From Hepsetus odoe (taxonomy: Eukaryota; Chordata; Actinopteri; Characiformes; Hepsetidae): a DNA stretch of 64,000 nt. Position numbers and translations under genes: made by a program. The notes under the pieces are model-generated. The model did no database searches. It was not told the DNA's origin and was given only the letters and a program-made list of their open reading frames with translations. The DNA lies in the NCBI GenBank assembly GCA_017165825.1, contig CM029372.1, forward strand, positions 8,950,481 to 9,014,480, read 5' to 3'. Below, in pieces: positions 49,099 to 60,478 of the stretch (positions are counted from its first letter, which is position 1; every line of letters begins with the position of its first letter).

Positions 49099-49210
49099 TG
49101 TGAAGCATCTGTCACCACAGGAAGTGGGATAAATTCACTGGTGAAGTCTATGTCGTCCACTAGGCTGTTAGTACGTGATATGTCCAGAGGTCCATCCAAT
49201 TTTTTCTTCA
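49099..49210 (-). CDS. Coding exon B (112 nt) of the unidentified minus-strand gene
   Basis: The acceptor reads GTGTGCTTTTTTGCAG and the donor is ACA followed by GTGAGTATAG, a near-perfect consensus. The frame set by exon A gives 36 whole codons: three lysines, then LDGPLDISRTNSLVDDIDF, then TSEFIPLPVVTDAS, leaving CA for the next exon. The composition (lysine cluster, acidic patch, RTNSL phospho-site-like motif) looks like a regulatory or linker segment rather than a folded catalytic domain. The exon lies just beside a (GGAT)n microsatellite at 48978-49058, which is intronic. No family is recognised. This is the clearest single exon of the four. Confidence 0.75.
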
Positions 49211-51168
49211 CTGCAAAAAAGCACACCAGAAACCACTTTAAGATCTCCAAATTAAGGTCTTCCAAATGAAAATTAATTCACACATCCCGGGATTAAAGAA
49301 ATGGTTCAGAGGAAAAACTTGCTTTTAAATGAATTACAGTTTGGAGGCTGAATATTTTTTGGTAGTCTGACATAATTTGGTACATTATGCATTAACATGG
49401 GAAGGCAAGAAAAAAGGCAAAGGATAAATAATACCTGGAGAAGCAGGACAGCTGAGATTGAAAGAAGACCATGAGTGGTGATGATCTTTTGGACATGCAT
49501 TAGAAAACAGGCACATAAACACACACATGCACATTCAGCGAAACAAAAAAGAAACAAGAGAGAATGTAATGTCATAAACATCGTTTTTTAGGTTGTAAAG
49601 AGCTTGGCATCACATCAGCCTGCCTAGTAACTCACAACTCTGTGACCCAAAATATAATAACATGAAATAAATGCAGTGCAGTCAGCCTTGTGAAACGTAC
49701 TAATTAAATAGATTTTATTAAAAGTCAGCTTGTAGACAGTGTTTTGATTCGGGAGTCAAACGAGTTCTGCAACAAAAGCTTTACAGCACAGTCCACTGGA
49801 TCCCGACAATCACTTAGGCTGAGAGATACAGAGTTGGCAGACAGGAGAAGGCAAATAAAGGAGAAAGAGTGAGACAGGGTGAGTGGGGGAGCAACCAGAG
49901 TGAATGAGTGAAAGAGGGAGAGGGAGAATAATAGAGAAATAAAGAAAACGGCTCAGTCAGAAAGCCCAGTCTTATTAATAGCACCCCAGTCTGGATAAAC
50001 ACGTTTGGTTTGGTAGGGCCCCGGCCAATGAAAACAAACACAGTGCCTGGTGACAGCAGGGTCCTGGAGCCACAACCCCATTCACAGATTCTCTCAGGCC
50101 ACCACACCAGACAGATAACCCAGAGATAAGCCGGATGTTGACCAAACTCAACAATGCCCAGTTTATTTCTGACCACTCATGATCCACAATGAGCTGATCT
50201 ATCATTATTCCACAAACACAACAACCAAATATTGCCACTTGGCATAAACGCCATTGTTCATCAGCATAAAACTGAGCATTCTCTATTCGGTTTTTAATCC
50301 GATTTGAACTCCAATGTGCCCCCTCGACACATTTTTAAAAAGGACAAATTATCAGGTATTGAGCTCAAATAGAAACCTTCCAATATTTTCAAACATGCGT
50401 GATTTTTACAAACGTAGTATGGGGCAGTAACACAACCCAACAAAGGTGTTTCATGCATTAGCTGATGAGAAAAAAGCTAAAGGATATGTATGCCCAACAA
50501 TGAAGGAGCTGCTTGTTGTCTATGGGCCACTACATTTTTAGTGACTTAATAAGGAGAACCCCAAGCCTATGGACATGTTTTGCTGTATCTTTGTGAACTT
50601 TAGAGTTCAAACAAGTCTAATCCAATCTCAGATTTATTTGTGTAATGTGATAACAGCGAGATCTGGAATTTTGAGTGCTTTTTAGTAGCCACAACTCATT
50701 ACATGTGATACTGTATCTCTGCCTAATCAGCTAGTGTTGTCACATCAAAAAGCCTAGAAATGTTGTAAATGATGCAATATAAGTGTGAGATGCTTTGCAG
50801 GTTGTTGCAACCCGTTTCGCAATCTGTAGTATACGCCCAGTTAAATTAGGCACAGAAAAAATTCAACTGTTGGGTTGCTAAGCTAAAGTAATCGTTCTCT
50901 TATATTTTCTTCTTAACGTATGTTCTTGACTTTTCTTGCTTTAATATTTATGGGAAAAATTTATGCTGCTTTCAGAAAACATGAAGACATGAATAAACAA
51001 TCTTAGGCACGAAGAACCCATTAAATTAAGTCTTTAAAAAAATTAAAACTAGGGAAAATCTGAAAATTAGGATTATAAATTAGGAATTAAATAATGAATT
51101 TTTATAATCCTAATGTAATTTAAAGGACACAGACAAGGAAAAAAAATATTTATACAGAAAATTATTAT

Positions 51169-51171
<3 letters not shown>

Positions 51172-51240
<69 letters not shown>
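51172..51240. repeat. (TA)n microsatellite, 5' of SINE
   Basis: A perfect AT run of about 34 units follows TTATTATTATT. Confidence 0.96.
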
Positions 51241-51243
<3 letters not shown>

Positions 51244-51396
51244 CAGTGGTGGTAATGAAGTGGTTAGGGCGTTACTCTCTAAGGATTGGAGGACTGGCTC
51301 AACCCCCTTCCTGGATAGGTTGCCCTGAGGTACCCTTTTGAGCAAGACATCAACACTTCGCGACTCCTCGCTTGGGACAAAGCGAAGATAATGGAT
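51241..51396 (+). repeat. Second-family SINE, degraded, within (TA)n
   Basis: It starts AGGCAGTGGTGGTAATGAAG (tRNA-like head) and includes GGTTGCCCTGAGGTACCCTT and TTGAGCAAGAC, which match the family at 28640-28835. Box B is decayed (GGCTCAACCCCC). It is bounded on both sides by (TA)n arrays at 51172-51240 and 51397-51435. It lies in the large intron of the host gene. Confidence 0.62.
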
Positions 51397-51435
51397 GATA
51401 TATATATATATGGTATATATATATATATATATATA
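51397..51435. repeat. (TA)n microsatellite between SINE and RTE LINE
   Basis: TGATATATATATATGG then a second TA run abut the 5' end of the LINE. Confidence 0.93.
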
Positions 51436-54400
51436 AACCCAGCCTACCAGGATGCACAAGCCAGTGTGTATTTCTCGGCATGTCCTGGTCTGCAGAAATG
51501 AGGTTACGCTAGAAGGGCATCCGGTGTAAAATCTCTGCTGGCATGCTGACAACGATATAGACCTATACTGATCGGTCGAGGCCCGGAAGGCTGTCGCATC
51601 ACGATCAGGTGCCAGCAGTCTACAGGTGCTGGGTGGAAATTGACTACTACATGTGTTAAATAAGAAGTAAGAAGAGGAGGGCTGCGTCCAGAGGAGTAAG
51701 GAGAGGAGATGGAGAGGTGAGAGTGGCTTGAGGTAGGGACTTGAACAGGCATGACTGGAAAAGGCAGAGAATTAGCTGATATGATGGAGAGAAGAATGGC
51801 TGATACTTTTTGTGTGTGCAGAGAGACTAGGATGGAAGGGGTAGTAAGGCCAGGTGCATGGAGGGGGTTTAAACTGTTCACCATGGTGGATAGAAGGAGG
51901 AATGATAGGTGTTATCTCAAGGAAGAGTATGTGAGAGTGTTTGAGGTGAAGAGGTGGCTGTGGAGGTGATTATTTGAAGCGTGGAAGCCATGTGTGATAA
52001 TGAATGCTGTTAGTGCTTATGCTCCATGTTGGTTGTAGATGAAGAGAAGGAAAATTCTAGGAGGAGTTGAAGAAGTGATAGAGTGCAATTGTGAGAGAGA
52101 GAGTGATGATTGCAGATTTTAATGGCCAAAAAGCAGCATGAAGAGAGGTGATGAGGAGGTGATGGGTAGACATGAAAGCCAAGGAGAGGAAATCGCTGGT
52201 TACTGATGGCTGTAGATTTTGCAAAAGGATGGAAATGGGCTGAAGTTGATACTTATTTAAGAAGAGGGAGGAGCATAGTGACGGAGTAAGAGTGGAGGGG
52301 ATGTCACAGGTGGATTGGTATTCTGCAGAGCGCTTGAGAGATCAGAGACTGCAGGCAGTGGGACAGAGAGTGCAGAACAAAGGTGCATATAGGATGGTGA
52401 CTGTGTAGGATGACCTGGAGGCCGGCAGGAGGAGTGGTGCTGAGGTGAGTCATGAATCATGGTGTGGCCGAGGAGGACTAAGAAAATCAGGCAGGAGCTA
52501 ACACGGCACCGGGAGGTGCGAAGAGCTGGGCCAGACTGCTGAAACTACTGAAGTGATATGTAAAGACGCCAGAAATGTACTGGTGACATCTGGCAGGAAG
52601 AAAGAGGATAAGGAAACCTGGTGGTGGAACCAAGAAGTCCAGGAGTGTATTCAAAAGAAGAGGGAGGCCAAGAAGACATGGGACAGTCAGAGAGATGAAG
52701 AAAGTAGATAGTGCATAAGGAGATGAACCGAGGGCAAGAAAGGCAACAGGGCGCCAAAAGGATAAGGTAAGCCTAGTGAATCATGAGAGGCGAGACAAAG
52801 AGAGAGAAAAAGGACTCTACTGATTGGCTAGACAGAGAGACAGATCTTGGGAAGATGTGCAGCAGTAACAAAGGACAAAGATAGAATGGCAACGTATCAG
52901 CAGGTGAAATAGAGCGTATGGAGCAGAAGGGAATAATACTTGGAGGAGCCATGAACGTAAGAAAATGAGAGGAGAGAGAAGATCAGATGATGGAGTAAGA
53001 GCAATTCAGGAAGTGCAGCAACTAAACAAGATGGAAGTAAGGGCAGCAAGGAAGAGGATGAAGAATGGAAAGGCTGTTGGACCGGATGACATACCAGTGG
53101 AAGCACGTGAGGATGTTTAGGGAGATGGCAGTTGAGTTTCCACTGGATTGTTTAACACAATCTTGGCAAGTATAGATGCCTGAGGAGAGTGAGATCATGC
53201 AATGGTACCAATCTTCAAGAATAAGGGTGATGCAATAGAGCTGTAGTAATCTATAGAGGATAGTTATCTAGCCACACCACAAGGTGGGTGAGGAGGGTTT
53301 GAAGTTGGCAAAAGAGGTGGAGATCAATGAACAGCAGTATGGTTTTATGCTGAGTGCACACAGATGCAATGTTTGGCTCTGGAGGGTGCTGATGGAGAAG
53401 TACAGAGAAGGCTGAAGGAGCTGACAGCCTTGTGGATTTGGGAGAAGTGACATGACAGGTGCCTAGAGAGGAGCCAGGCTTTAAGATAAGCCTGGTGTTA
53501 TGAGAAGTATGGAGTAGGCCCAGGATATGCAGTGATGACAGTGTAATACAGTGGTGAGATCTGCAGTGGGAGTGACGGATGCATTTAAGGTAGATGTTGG
53601 ATTACATCAAGGATCAGTACTGAGCCCATTCTTGTTTGCAATAGTAATGAGGTTGATGATTTATATGACAGAGGTTATTCCATGATTTATGATGTTTAAG
53701 ATGATATTGGTGGATCTGTATGAGAGTAGGGAGGAAGCTTTGAGGAGAAATCCTGAGAAATGGAGATATGCCTCTTAGAGGGAGAGAAATGAAAAGGAGA
53801 GGCACAAAGACAACAGGAGTGTGGAATGGTATGAGGAGAAGTATGGTTAGGATGCAGGAGGAGGTAATAAAAGGTGGAGGAGCTTAAATATCAGATCAAT
53901 AGTTCAGCAATGGCGAAAGTGGAAGTGGGCTAAGAAGAGGAGTGAAAGCTGGTTGGAATGGGTGAGAAGAGTGGCTGGATAGATCAGACAGATGCGCTAG
54001 ATAAAGTGAAGGCTTTATAGACAGAGTGAGACCAGCCATGTTAGTGGGGCTGATGTGGCACTGATAAAAAGGGCAGAGGCGGAGCTGGAGGTGTCAGAGT
54101 TAAAGATGCTGAGATTTCGTTGGGCATGAGAGATATTTGAACAGACTAGAAAGCCGAGTATAATAGAGGGACAGCAGCTCAGGTTAGATGCCTGAGACAA
54201 AGCAGAGGCCATGCAAGTGCTATTTTATATGCAGAGGAGGACGAGTGATAGAGACAAAGCTGAGTGGATGCTGAAGATGGAGCCACATGGAAAGAGAGAA
54301 GATAAAGACAAAGAGGAGTTTATGGATGGGTGAGGAGAGACATGCAGGTGGTCATTTGAAGAGAAGATGCAAAGACAGGAAGAAATGGAGAGACAGTTGA

Positions 54401-54445
54401 TCCACTGTGGCTAATTTCAAACGGAGCAACAAAAGAAAAAGAAGA

Positions 54446-54448
<3 letters not shown>
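51436..54448 (+). mobile_element. RTE-clade LINE copy 2, near full length, heavily eroded
   Basis: About 3.0 kb. It starts with 5' UTR-type sequence (AGAAGGGCATCCGGTGTAAAA, then TGATCGGTCGAGGCCCGGAAGG). Next is an endonuclease start MTGKGRELADMMERR at 51751, where the expected CVQETR metal-site motif reads CVCRETR. Further on are the linker (about 52590-52705), LNKMEVRAARKRMKNGKAVG-like (53020-53080), PDDIPVEA, a GLHQGSVLSP-like block near 53605, and a YLGST-less thumb region. The 3' end is ATCCACTGTGGC, then AAAAGAAAAAGAAGAAG. Many one- and two-base indels, mostly deletions, break every frame. It sits in the intron between exons A and B, antisense to the gene, with (TA)n arrays at both ends. 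Confidence 0.84.

Positions 54449-54518
<70 letters not shown>
54449..54518. repeat. (TA)n microsatellite 3' of RTE LINE
   Basis: A perfect TA run of about 35 units starts directly at the AAGAAGA tail of the LINE. Confidence 0.96.
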
Positions 54519-54522
<4 letters not shown>

Positions 54523-54690
54523 CATTTTAAGATACAATTATCAGCTTCCATGCATACCATATACCAACTTAAAAAGGGTAATTATTTCCAATGACTTTCA
54601 AACAGCAATGTTCTGGTCTTAAAATCAGAATGAATATCATTAGCAACATCTTTGCTATAGTGCAGATTTAATTCAATCCTACAGACTTAC

Positions 54691-54722
54691 CCCGGTTCAA
54701 GCTCGGAACATCTTTGTGATGC
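54691..54722 (-). CDS. Coding exon A (32 nt) of the unidentified minus-strand gene
   Basis: On the minus strand the sequence reads a T-rich tract ending in ATCACTGCAG, then 32 exon bases, then a consensus GTAAGT donor. In the working frame the first base completes a codon from an upstream exon, then come ten residues HHKDVPSLNR, and one base (G) is left over. That G joins TG of the next exon to give valine. The other two frames fail: one hits a stop inside the exon, and the other hits a stop early in the next exon. It is a very small exon, which alone would be weak evidence. Support comes from the strong splice sites and the phase match with exon B. Confidence 0.66.
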
Positions 54723-55127
54723 CTGCAGTGATAAAAGCAGCAGTCAGGTCAATCAATCCTTATAACCCAACATTGTGAGTCTGTGAATTTACACGAGTTC
54801 TTGTCAAAATGTTAATCTTGTTAGACAGTCAATACAATTAATGCCCATCAACAAGGTAAATCTGTGAGAACAGCAACACTCTGGTTAAATGACTGTTTCT
54901 ATTTCTTAGTCTCTCTTATTCCACTAAACATTTCACTAATTCTCCCCTGGTTATGCATATATGGATTACAGACTTGTTTTCATGAGCAGGTCTTATAAGG
55001 CATCCTATGTTTGTGCACAGGGACTATAATCTGAGCATCCAAAGCATGAGAAAGTTCAGAGCATTTTCCATGAAGTGTTGAGTACACTTAGTGCCTAATT
55101 CAAAAAATCATCTAATATAGGGCTTAC

Positions 55128-55156
55128 TGAAAACACAAGTGATCCTCTGTGGTAGT
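55128..55156 (-). CDS. Candidate small upstream exon (29 nt), tentative
   Basis: On the minus strand, TTAGACTTTCCAG precedes 29 bases and GTAAGC follows. Read in phase 0 it gives TTTEDHLCF and leaves CA, which plus the first G of exon A makes glutamine, so the phase fits exon A. The acceptor tract is only moderate and the exon is tiny, so chance remains likely. Confidence 0.25.
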
Positions 55157-55834
55157 CTGGAAAGTCTAATAGAGGCAAACATATTTCATTATCTCTCATT
55201 ACTAACTAATTATAGTCAGAAGAGATGCATTTTCTTTTCCAATAACTTCATTTCTCTATGGGATCATCTGTTTTAAATGTCTCTGCTTATGGATAAAACT
55301 ATCTAACAGGAAAACCTGTAAAACCTAAAGCAACAGCCTTATTAATAAAAGAGGATTTGATAGGCAGGGGCCTATTTTTACACAGGATGTGGTTCCAGTC
55401 ATATAAGAAAAATGACATCTATCACTTTATGGAAAATGACAACTCAATTATTCTTTCTATTTGTTTAACAGTTTTTCCTTGCTGATGCTGTTGTTAGTGC
55501 TCCCATTAAATCAATAGTGGAGAAAAGTTACTAGAGGCATTCTTGTTCCTTAGTTCGTAGGAATCCTAAATCCCACAAACTTAGATTTATCTTAAATTCT
55601 TTTCCTAAAGTCGATTGTGCCAAAATGAGCCCGCTAAGCCAACCCCTGTACAGCACCAGCCTAGAGTCTAAACATGGAACCTTACTCTGATCATATGATC
55701 TAATGCTGTGGAAAGTAAAAAATGTTTTTTTTATTCTGCAAGAAATAATAATATAAACTAAAGATGAATTCAGTTTTAGTCAATTAAAAGTGACAACACT
55801 GTGAATATACAGCAGAACTCCAGTGTAGTAGGGG

Positions 55835-55973
55835 TAAGCAAACAGCACCTGGGAGCAGGAGGGATGGGGAGAAATTTGCCCAGTGTACCTGTGCATGGGA
55901 ACCTATCAATGAAACTGAACCCTCTCTAGCTAACCCCAGCCTCCAACTCTAAACACTAGTCCACTGCCGCCTG
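55835..55973 (-). repeat. Degraded second-family SINE
   Basis: The plus-strand stretch AACAGCACCTGGGAGCAGGA, then GCCCAGTGTACC, CAATGAAACTGAACC and CACTAGTCCACTGCCGCC is a worn minus-strand copy of the family seen at 28640. The head end (GGCGGCAGTGGACTAGTG on the minus strand) is the best-kept part. Confidence 0.5.
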
Positions 55974-55999
55974 AAACCATCTATTCTTTGAAATAGGGG

Positions 56000-58900
56000 A
56001 TGAAACCATGGTCAGCCGAGGATTATCTAATAAAAGAACTGGTTGAAATGATCTAGGCCTCTGAGCTTCTGAAGCTTGAGGTCTGAGCTTGAGTATTTTG
56101 AATTGGATATGATCAATTAAAAACTAATTCAAATGTTTTACCTAAGAGGCAGAAAATAAATGCTGTTTTAAATAAGGAGAGATGATTAATAATGTCACAG
56201 TGTTCAGCTTAATGAATGTTTTTGCAAATGAATGTGGGATCTGTTCACTATTAACAAGGTTTAAATACCTGGAGGTTCCTGGATAAGAAAGCATGCCCAT
56301 TTGTCCTCTGTCATCTATATATCAGAGGGTGATCTGAGGGATGGAGCGTGCCTCTCCCGATTCCCAATGAACCATTATCACGTTGTGACTTCTTAGTCTT
56401 CATATACCGCTGGCTCTGTTCTCGCACAATAGAGAAAGCAGACAAAAGTATCAGTCTCCAGGCAGTCCAAAGACTGTATATGGAGTGGCTGCTCTGGAAT
56501 AGTAAGAAATGGAGTACTAGAGGCTAAGAGATGCATGTTTCTGAATTCATATGTTTTTTTGAGTATCTGATGACTATGACATACTAACAATGGCATTAAG
56601 ACAGAGCGGTACTTTCATTGTTTACACAAGTTGTTCTCAATCTGAAATAAAATGGGTAAATGCTATGGAACAAGAGTCTCCACAAAGCTGTAATGGTAGT
56701 GAGGAAGGGCACACTTCTTCTACTGCTGTATTCTAGAATGCTTCCATGAATCAAAAGACATGAAGAAAAAGACACTTATAATTCCTTTTTAGTCAGGATG
56801 CAAATCATTCACAGCACACTTTCTCTAACAAAGAACGCTTAATCAAATCCAAACCCTAAATGACCAAGCATACACCCATGTAAGGGCTCATAGAAACGCC
56901 TCGTTTCATCCAGAGAAAGATATGGAAGATATTCTTGAAATTCCAGCATGCTGCACAAATGGAATGGAAATCTCCAGATCCAGGAATGAAATTTGGCCTC
57001 TGAGAGAATTCTCATAAATATTTTGAACTTCCCAAAGCCAATAGGAAACCTTATCATGATCTCTTTACTTGATGACTCATGCATATGATTTCCCAATGTC
57101 TAACTTCTGCAATGAAACTCTATACTACCACTTGTCACGAATTGCAGAACTTCTCTCATTCAGCTGAGTCAGATGTTTGATGATGAACATTTACTTAATA
57201 AAACCGAAACGCCCACGAGGAGGCCAGGTGGAGATGTGAGTATAGAAGGATCATTGGAAATGAATAAACATGAATGAATGGTCAGTCGATGATCTAGGTA
57301 GATCAGTCACATGCCCAAGTGAGAGAGAAAGAGGTGGAAGTGCATGCTGCCTCCTCCTCCCAATATGTTTAGAGACAGAGCTACACAAAGATTTTTTGCT
57401 GTTGCCAGCCACAAAAGGTTTGCTCAGAGAGTATGCATTGGGACATCATCTCATCTGGATCAAATAAATGTGTAGAGAAGATAAAGGGGGCCTCAGTCAA
57501 CTCAAGTCCAGGGGAGAGAGTGAGAGAGTGAGAGAGGGAGCAGCACAAGGAAAGAGAGCGTAGAGAGAGGAAAGAGAGTGTGAAAGAGGGGAATATTCAT
57601 TCCTTCCAAAGGTCTGGGTCCTGCGACTTCAGACCACAGTCACACTCAGGCCTACGTGACAAATTCCTACCATTTGCCATTAAAGTAAAATGTGCACTAC
57701 ACAAGTATGTTTGGCAACGGCTCAGCAGTCACTAGTATAGCCTCTGATCGGGACCAATGCACAGAGAGCTGGGACTCTTCACTACTATGGCACATTGTCC
57801 TGATTATAATTACTGCAAATTGATCTCACACTTTAATTTATCTACAACACTCCTTTGTGGTTTCACCTCCGTACCAGGTGCACATGGAATGGGGCCTAAG
57901 GCAAAGATTGGTATATACTGTAACCTAAGGAACCTTTAATCACAATGATGTACTATAGCTGTTCAGTGAACTTAACCAACAGGAAGGACATGACAGGAAG
58001 AGCACAAAAGAAGGAAGGCCTTCCCAAATATCGAGAAATAGGAGTCCTACTCTTCACCAGCTTTCTCAGTTCCCAGACTGAGCGCTCCTCTGAGTCGTGG
58101 TAACTGATGTAGCTCACCGTCAGCACAAGATCTTCCAGGTAGCTGACAGCCAATGCTTTCAAAGGCTAGAGAAAATTTCACGCCTGGGCGTGCCAAGTGT
58201 GGGCAGAGATAATATCCAACCACAACATCCAGACTGACTGGTATCTGGCGCCTGTTAGCCATGCACTGCTGATAGTGCTAGGCAACTGTTAAAGCATCAC
58301 AAAATATAAAATAATACTTCAGACTGATGGTACAAAAAGTAATTTGTGAAAAAGTCTTTCCATGAAAAATATGCCAAACAAAATCGGGTTCTGCCCATTT
58401 CTGCACACCCACTGAACGATGAATTGATGTGAAAATGATGGAACAGACTGTACACATTTATTACTTGTATGGAGCTTTGTTATTACTCTGATTAATGATA
58501 TATATTGGATTTTAAAAGGATTGAAATGCTTCTGCCTTTGTTTCACACCTTGAGAGCAAAGCCTGACCAGAATAATTTAAAGCAGAGGTACTGCTGAGAT
58601 GTGGCTCAAAAGTAGTTTTCTGTTTGTTTCAAGGCTCGAGAGTAAGGTCCAATCTGTATTATAGACGTGAAAGCTGAAACTAGTTAGACTCTGCATAAAA
58701 TATAAAATACTTTCTGTAGCAGCTTTAAAAGTATAATGAGTGTAAAAGTAATTTATCGTACGAACGTATGACCAATCAAGTTTGGCAGTGGGCTGACTTA
58801 TTTTAACCACATCCACGGTTGTAAACAGTGGCAAAACTTTGAACAATAGGTCCTAGTTATGTGTATTCAGTTTGTTGTCCAAAATAATGTGCATTGCTAA

Positions 58901-59203
58901 TGTTGCATTATATAAAGTGTTATGTGAGAACTTAGGCCTCAAATTTGCTTTCTCTTTTAATGGACTCATTAACCTCTGGCTCCTAATACTGCAGGGGCCT
59001 CATAGGAAAAACACTGCCTTGGTGTACCATAGGTGAGTCTGAGAACTGTGTGTGTGTGTGTGTGTGTGTGTAAAGTGTAGAGCAGAGAGAGAGAGAGAGA
59101 GAGAGCAGAGAGAGTATGTGTAGAGCAGAGGAGTGAGAGACAGGAGAGATGACAGATAGATAGAGAGAGAGAGAGGAGAGAGAGAGGAGAGAGAGAGAGA
59201 GAG

Positions 59204-59268
<65 letters not shown>

Positions 59269-60139
59269 GAGAGAGAGAGATGGTACTTCCACTGGCCGGG
59301 TAGAGCAAAAAGGAGATAGCAACACACTAAAAACAAGAGGCAATGGCCTTATCCATTGTCTGTGGGAACTTTGTCCCCATAGCTTCATTGTCAGCCACAG
59401 TGACTCAAAAGAAGAAGATGAGCTTTTTTCATATGCACCTACACAAACATGACTCAGGAACTGGAATAGGCAGAACAGGCTCCAAGTGCATCTACATGAA
59501 TCTCAGTAAGTCTACTTATAGAGCGAAGCACCTGTAAGAGGGCTCAGAAATATAATCAGAAAGCATCAGCATCAGCATCAGCTGTCGAGCTGTGCAGTGC
59601 AGAGAGTAAGGTGTATTAGACACTAATTGATTATCATTAATGCGGTTTGTAGTCTTTACTGTTTGGTAAATTAATGAAGTTATCTAATCACTTGTTTAAT
59701 ATCAGGACTAGGTTTGCGAAGTAGTTTTCTAAAAAATACAACGGCTTTATTTTGCTGAAACTAAATGGGGTGAGTAATGTTCTGAAAGTATCAGCTTAAA
59801 GAATCTAACTCCCAATCGCATCAGCACTGGGCAGGAGCCTGCAGCCCACTAAAAAAAGTTCTGCAGTTAGGATAATCTGAATCAACGGAACACATTTGAA
59901 CACAAATGTTTAATTCTTTGTATACTAATAAAATACAAATGAGTTGTATACTTGGATTTCGCGCTCGTATACTTTGAAAGCATTTTTTTCCAGGAAAGAC
60001 AACAAAAATTCAAGATGGGTTACAGGAAGACCAAAAAAATGTTGATCGTAACAAATTCAACGAATCAAGAAATTAAACTTTAGAAACAAGATCCAGTTGA
60101 TTTTACTACAATACTAGCATGTATTAGGAACCTCTGATA
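56000..60139. other. Stretch upstream of the host gene exons, mostly unrecognised
   Basis: Apart from the weak exon candidate at 58118-58165 and the GT/GA cluster at 59049-59280, nothing is recognised. If the host gene continues upstream, this is intron. Confidence 0.45.
59049..59280. repeat. Compound (GT)n and (GA)n microsatellite cluster
   Basis: A GT run of 12 units (59049-59072) is followed by GA arrays at 59087-59105, 59159-59205 and 59213-59280, with short GAGCAGAG, GACAGATAGATA and GGAG breaks. Confidence 0.94.
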
Positions 60140-60478
60140 CACTGATCAGCCATTACATTAAAACCACTTACATACATAGAGAATAACATCAATTGTTCTG
60201 TTACTAGGAGTAGAATATATTAAGCAGCAAGTGATTGGTCACTTAGAAGCATGGAAAATTGGGAAAGTGTATTCACCAGGAGTGATTCTAGACAGATGAT
60301 GCTGGGGCAACAGGATTAGTAATACATCTACTAAATGTTCAAGATGGTGATTCCGGACACACTTTAGATCTCAGTCTGAATGACACCTGCAGGATTTGCT
60401 GGACAAACACTCACCTTACAACTCCCAAGATTTAAAGGATCTATTGTTAAGGTGCCAATTGCTTTCCAGTCTTAGCAA
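60140..60478 (+). mobile_element. Tc1-like non-autonomous element or deleted copy
   Basis: It starts ACACTGATCAGCCATTACAT then TAAAACCACTT, the terminal inverted repeat of a widespread fish Tc1-like family. It continues with GGCAGCAAGTGA-like 5' sequence (TAAGCAGCAAGTGATTGGTC), then jumps to the 3' part: GATTTGCTGGACAAACACTC and CCAAGATTTAAAGGATCTATTG. The transposase core between them is gone. The right terminus could not be found. Confidence 0.68.

Larger units (their letters stand above)
43871..54722 (-). other. 3' part of an unidentified spliced protein-coding gene (gene span)
   Basis: Four minus-strand exons (54691-54722, 49099-49210, 47856-47924, 43871-43988) join into one reading frame. 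Every exon has an AG acceptor with a pyrimidine-rich tract, and the first three end at GT donors (GTAAGT, GTGAGT, GTATCA). Exon phases chain exactly: one leftover base, then two, then two. Together they encode 109 residues, hydrophilic, lysine/arginine- and serine-rich, with no membrane segment, ending at TAA. The RTNSLVDD and YRRSSEE stretches resemble basophilic-kinase sites and the tail looks disordered. Introns are about 5.5, 1.2 and 3.9 kb. The largest contains an RTE LINE, a SINE and (TA)n arrays; the last contains a Rex-like LINE end. The 5' part lies upstream (higher coordinates), probably partly beyond the window. I do not recognise the protein, so no function is assigned. The exon structure is seen; that it is a live gene is inferred. 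Confidence 0.72.

Noticed and set aside
56839..57096. 85-codon minus-strand open frame near the host gene
   Set aside because: No acceptor/donor pair in a phase compatible with the known exons and no recognised motif.
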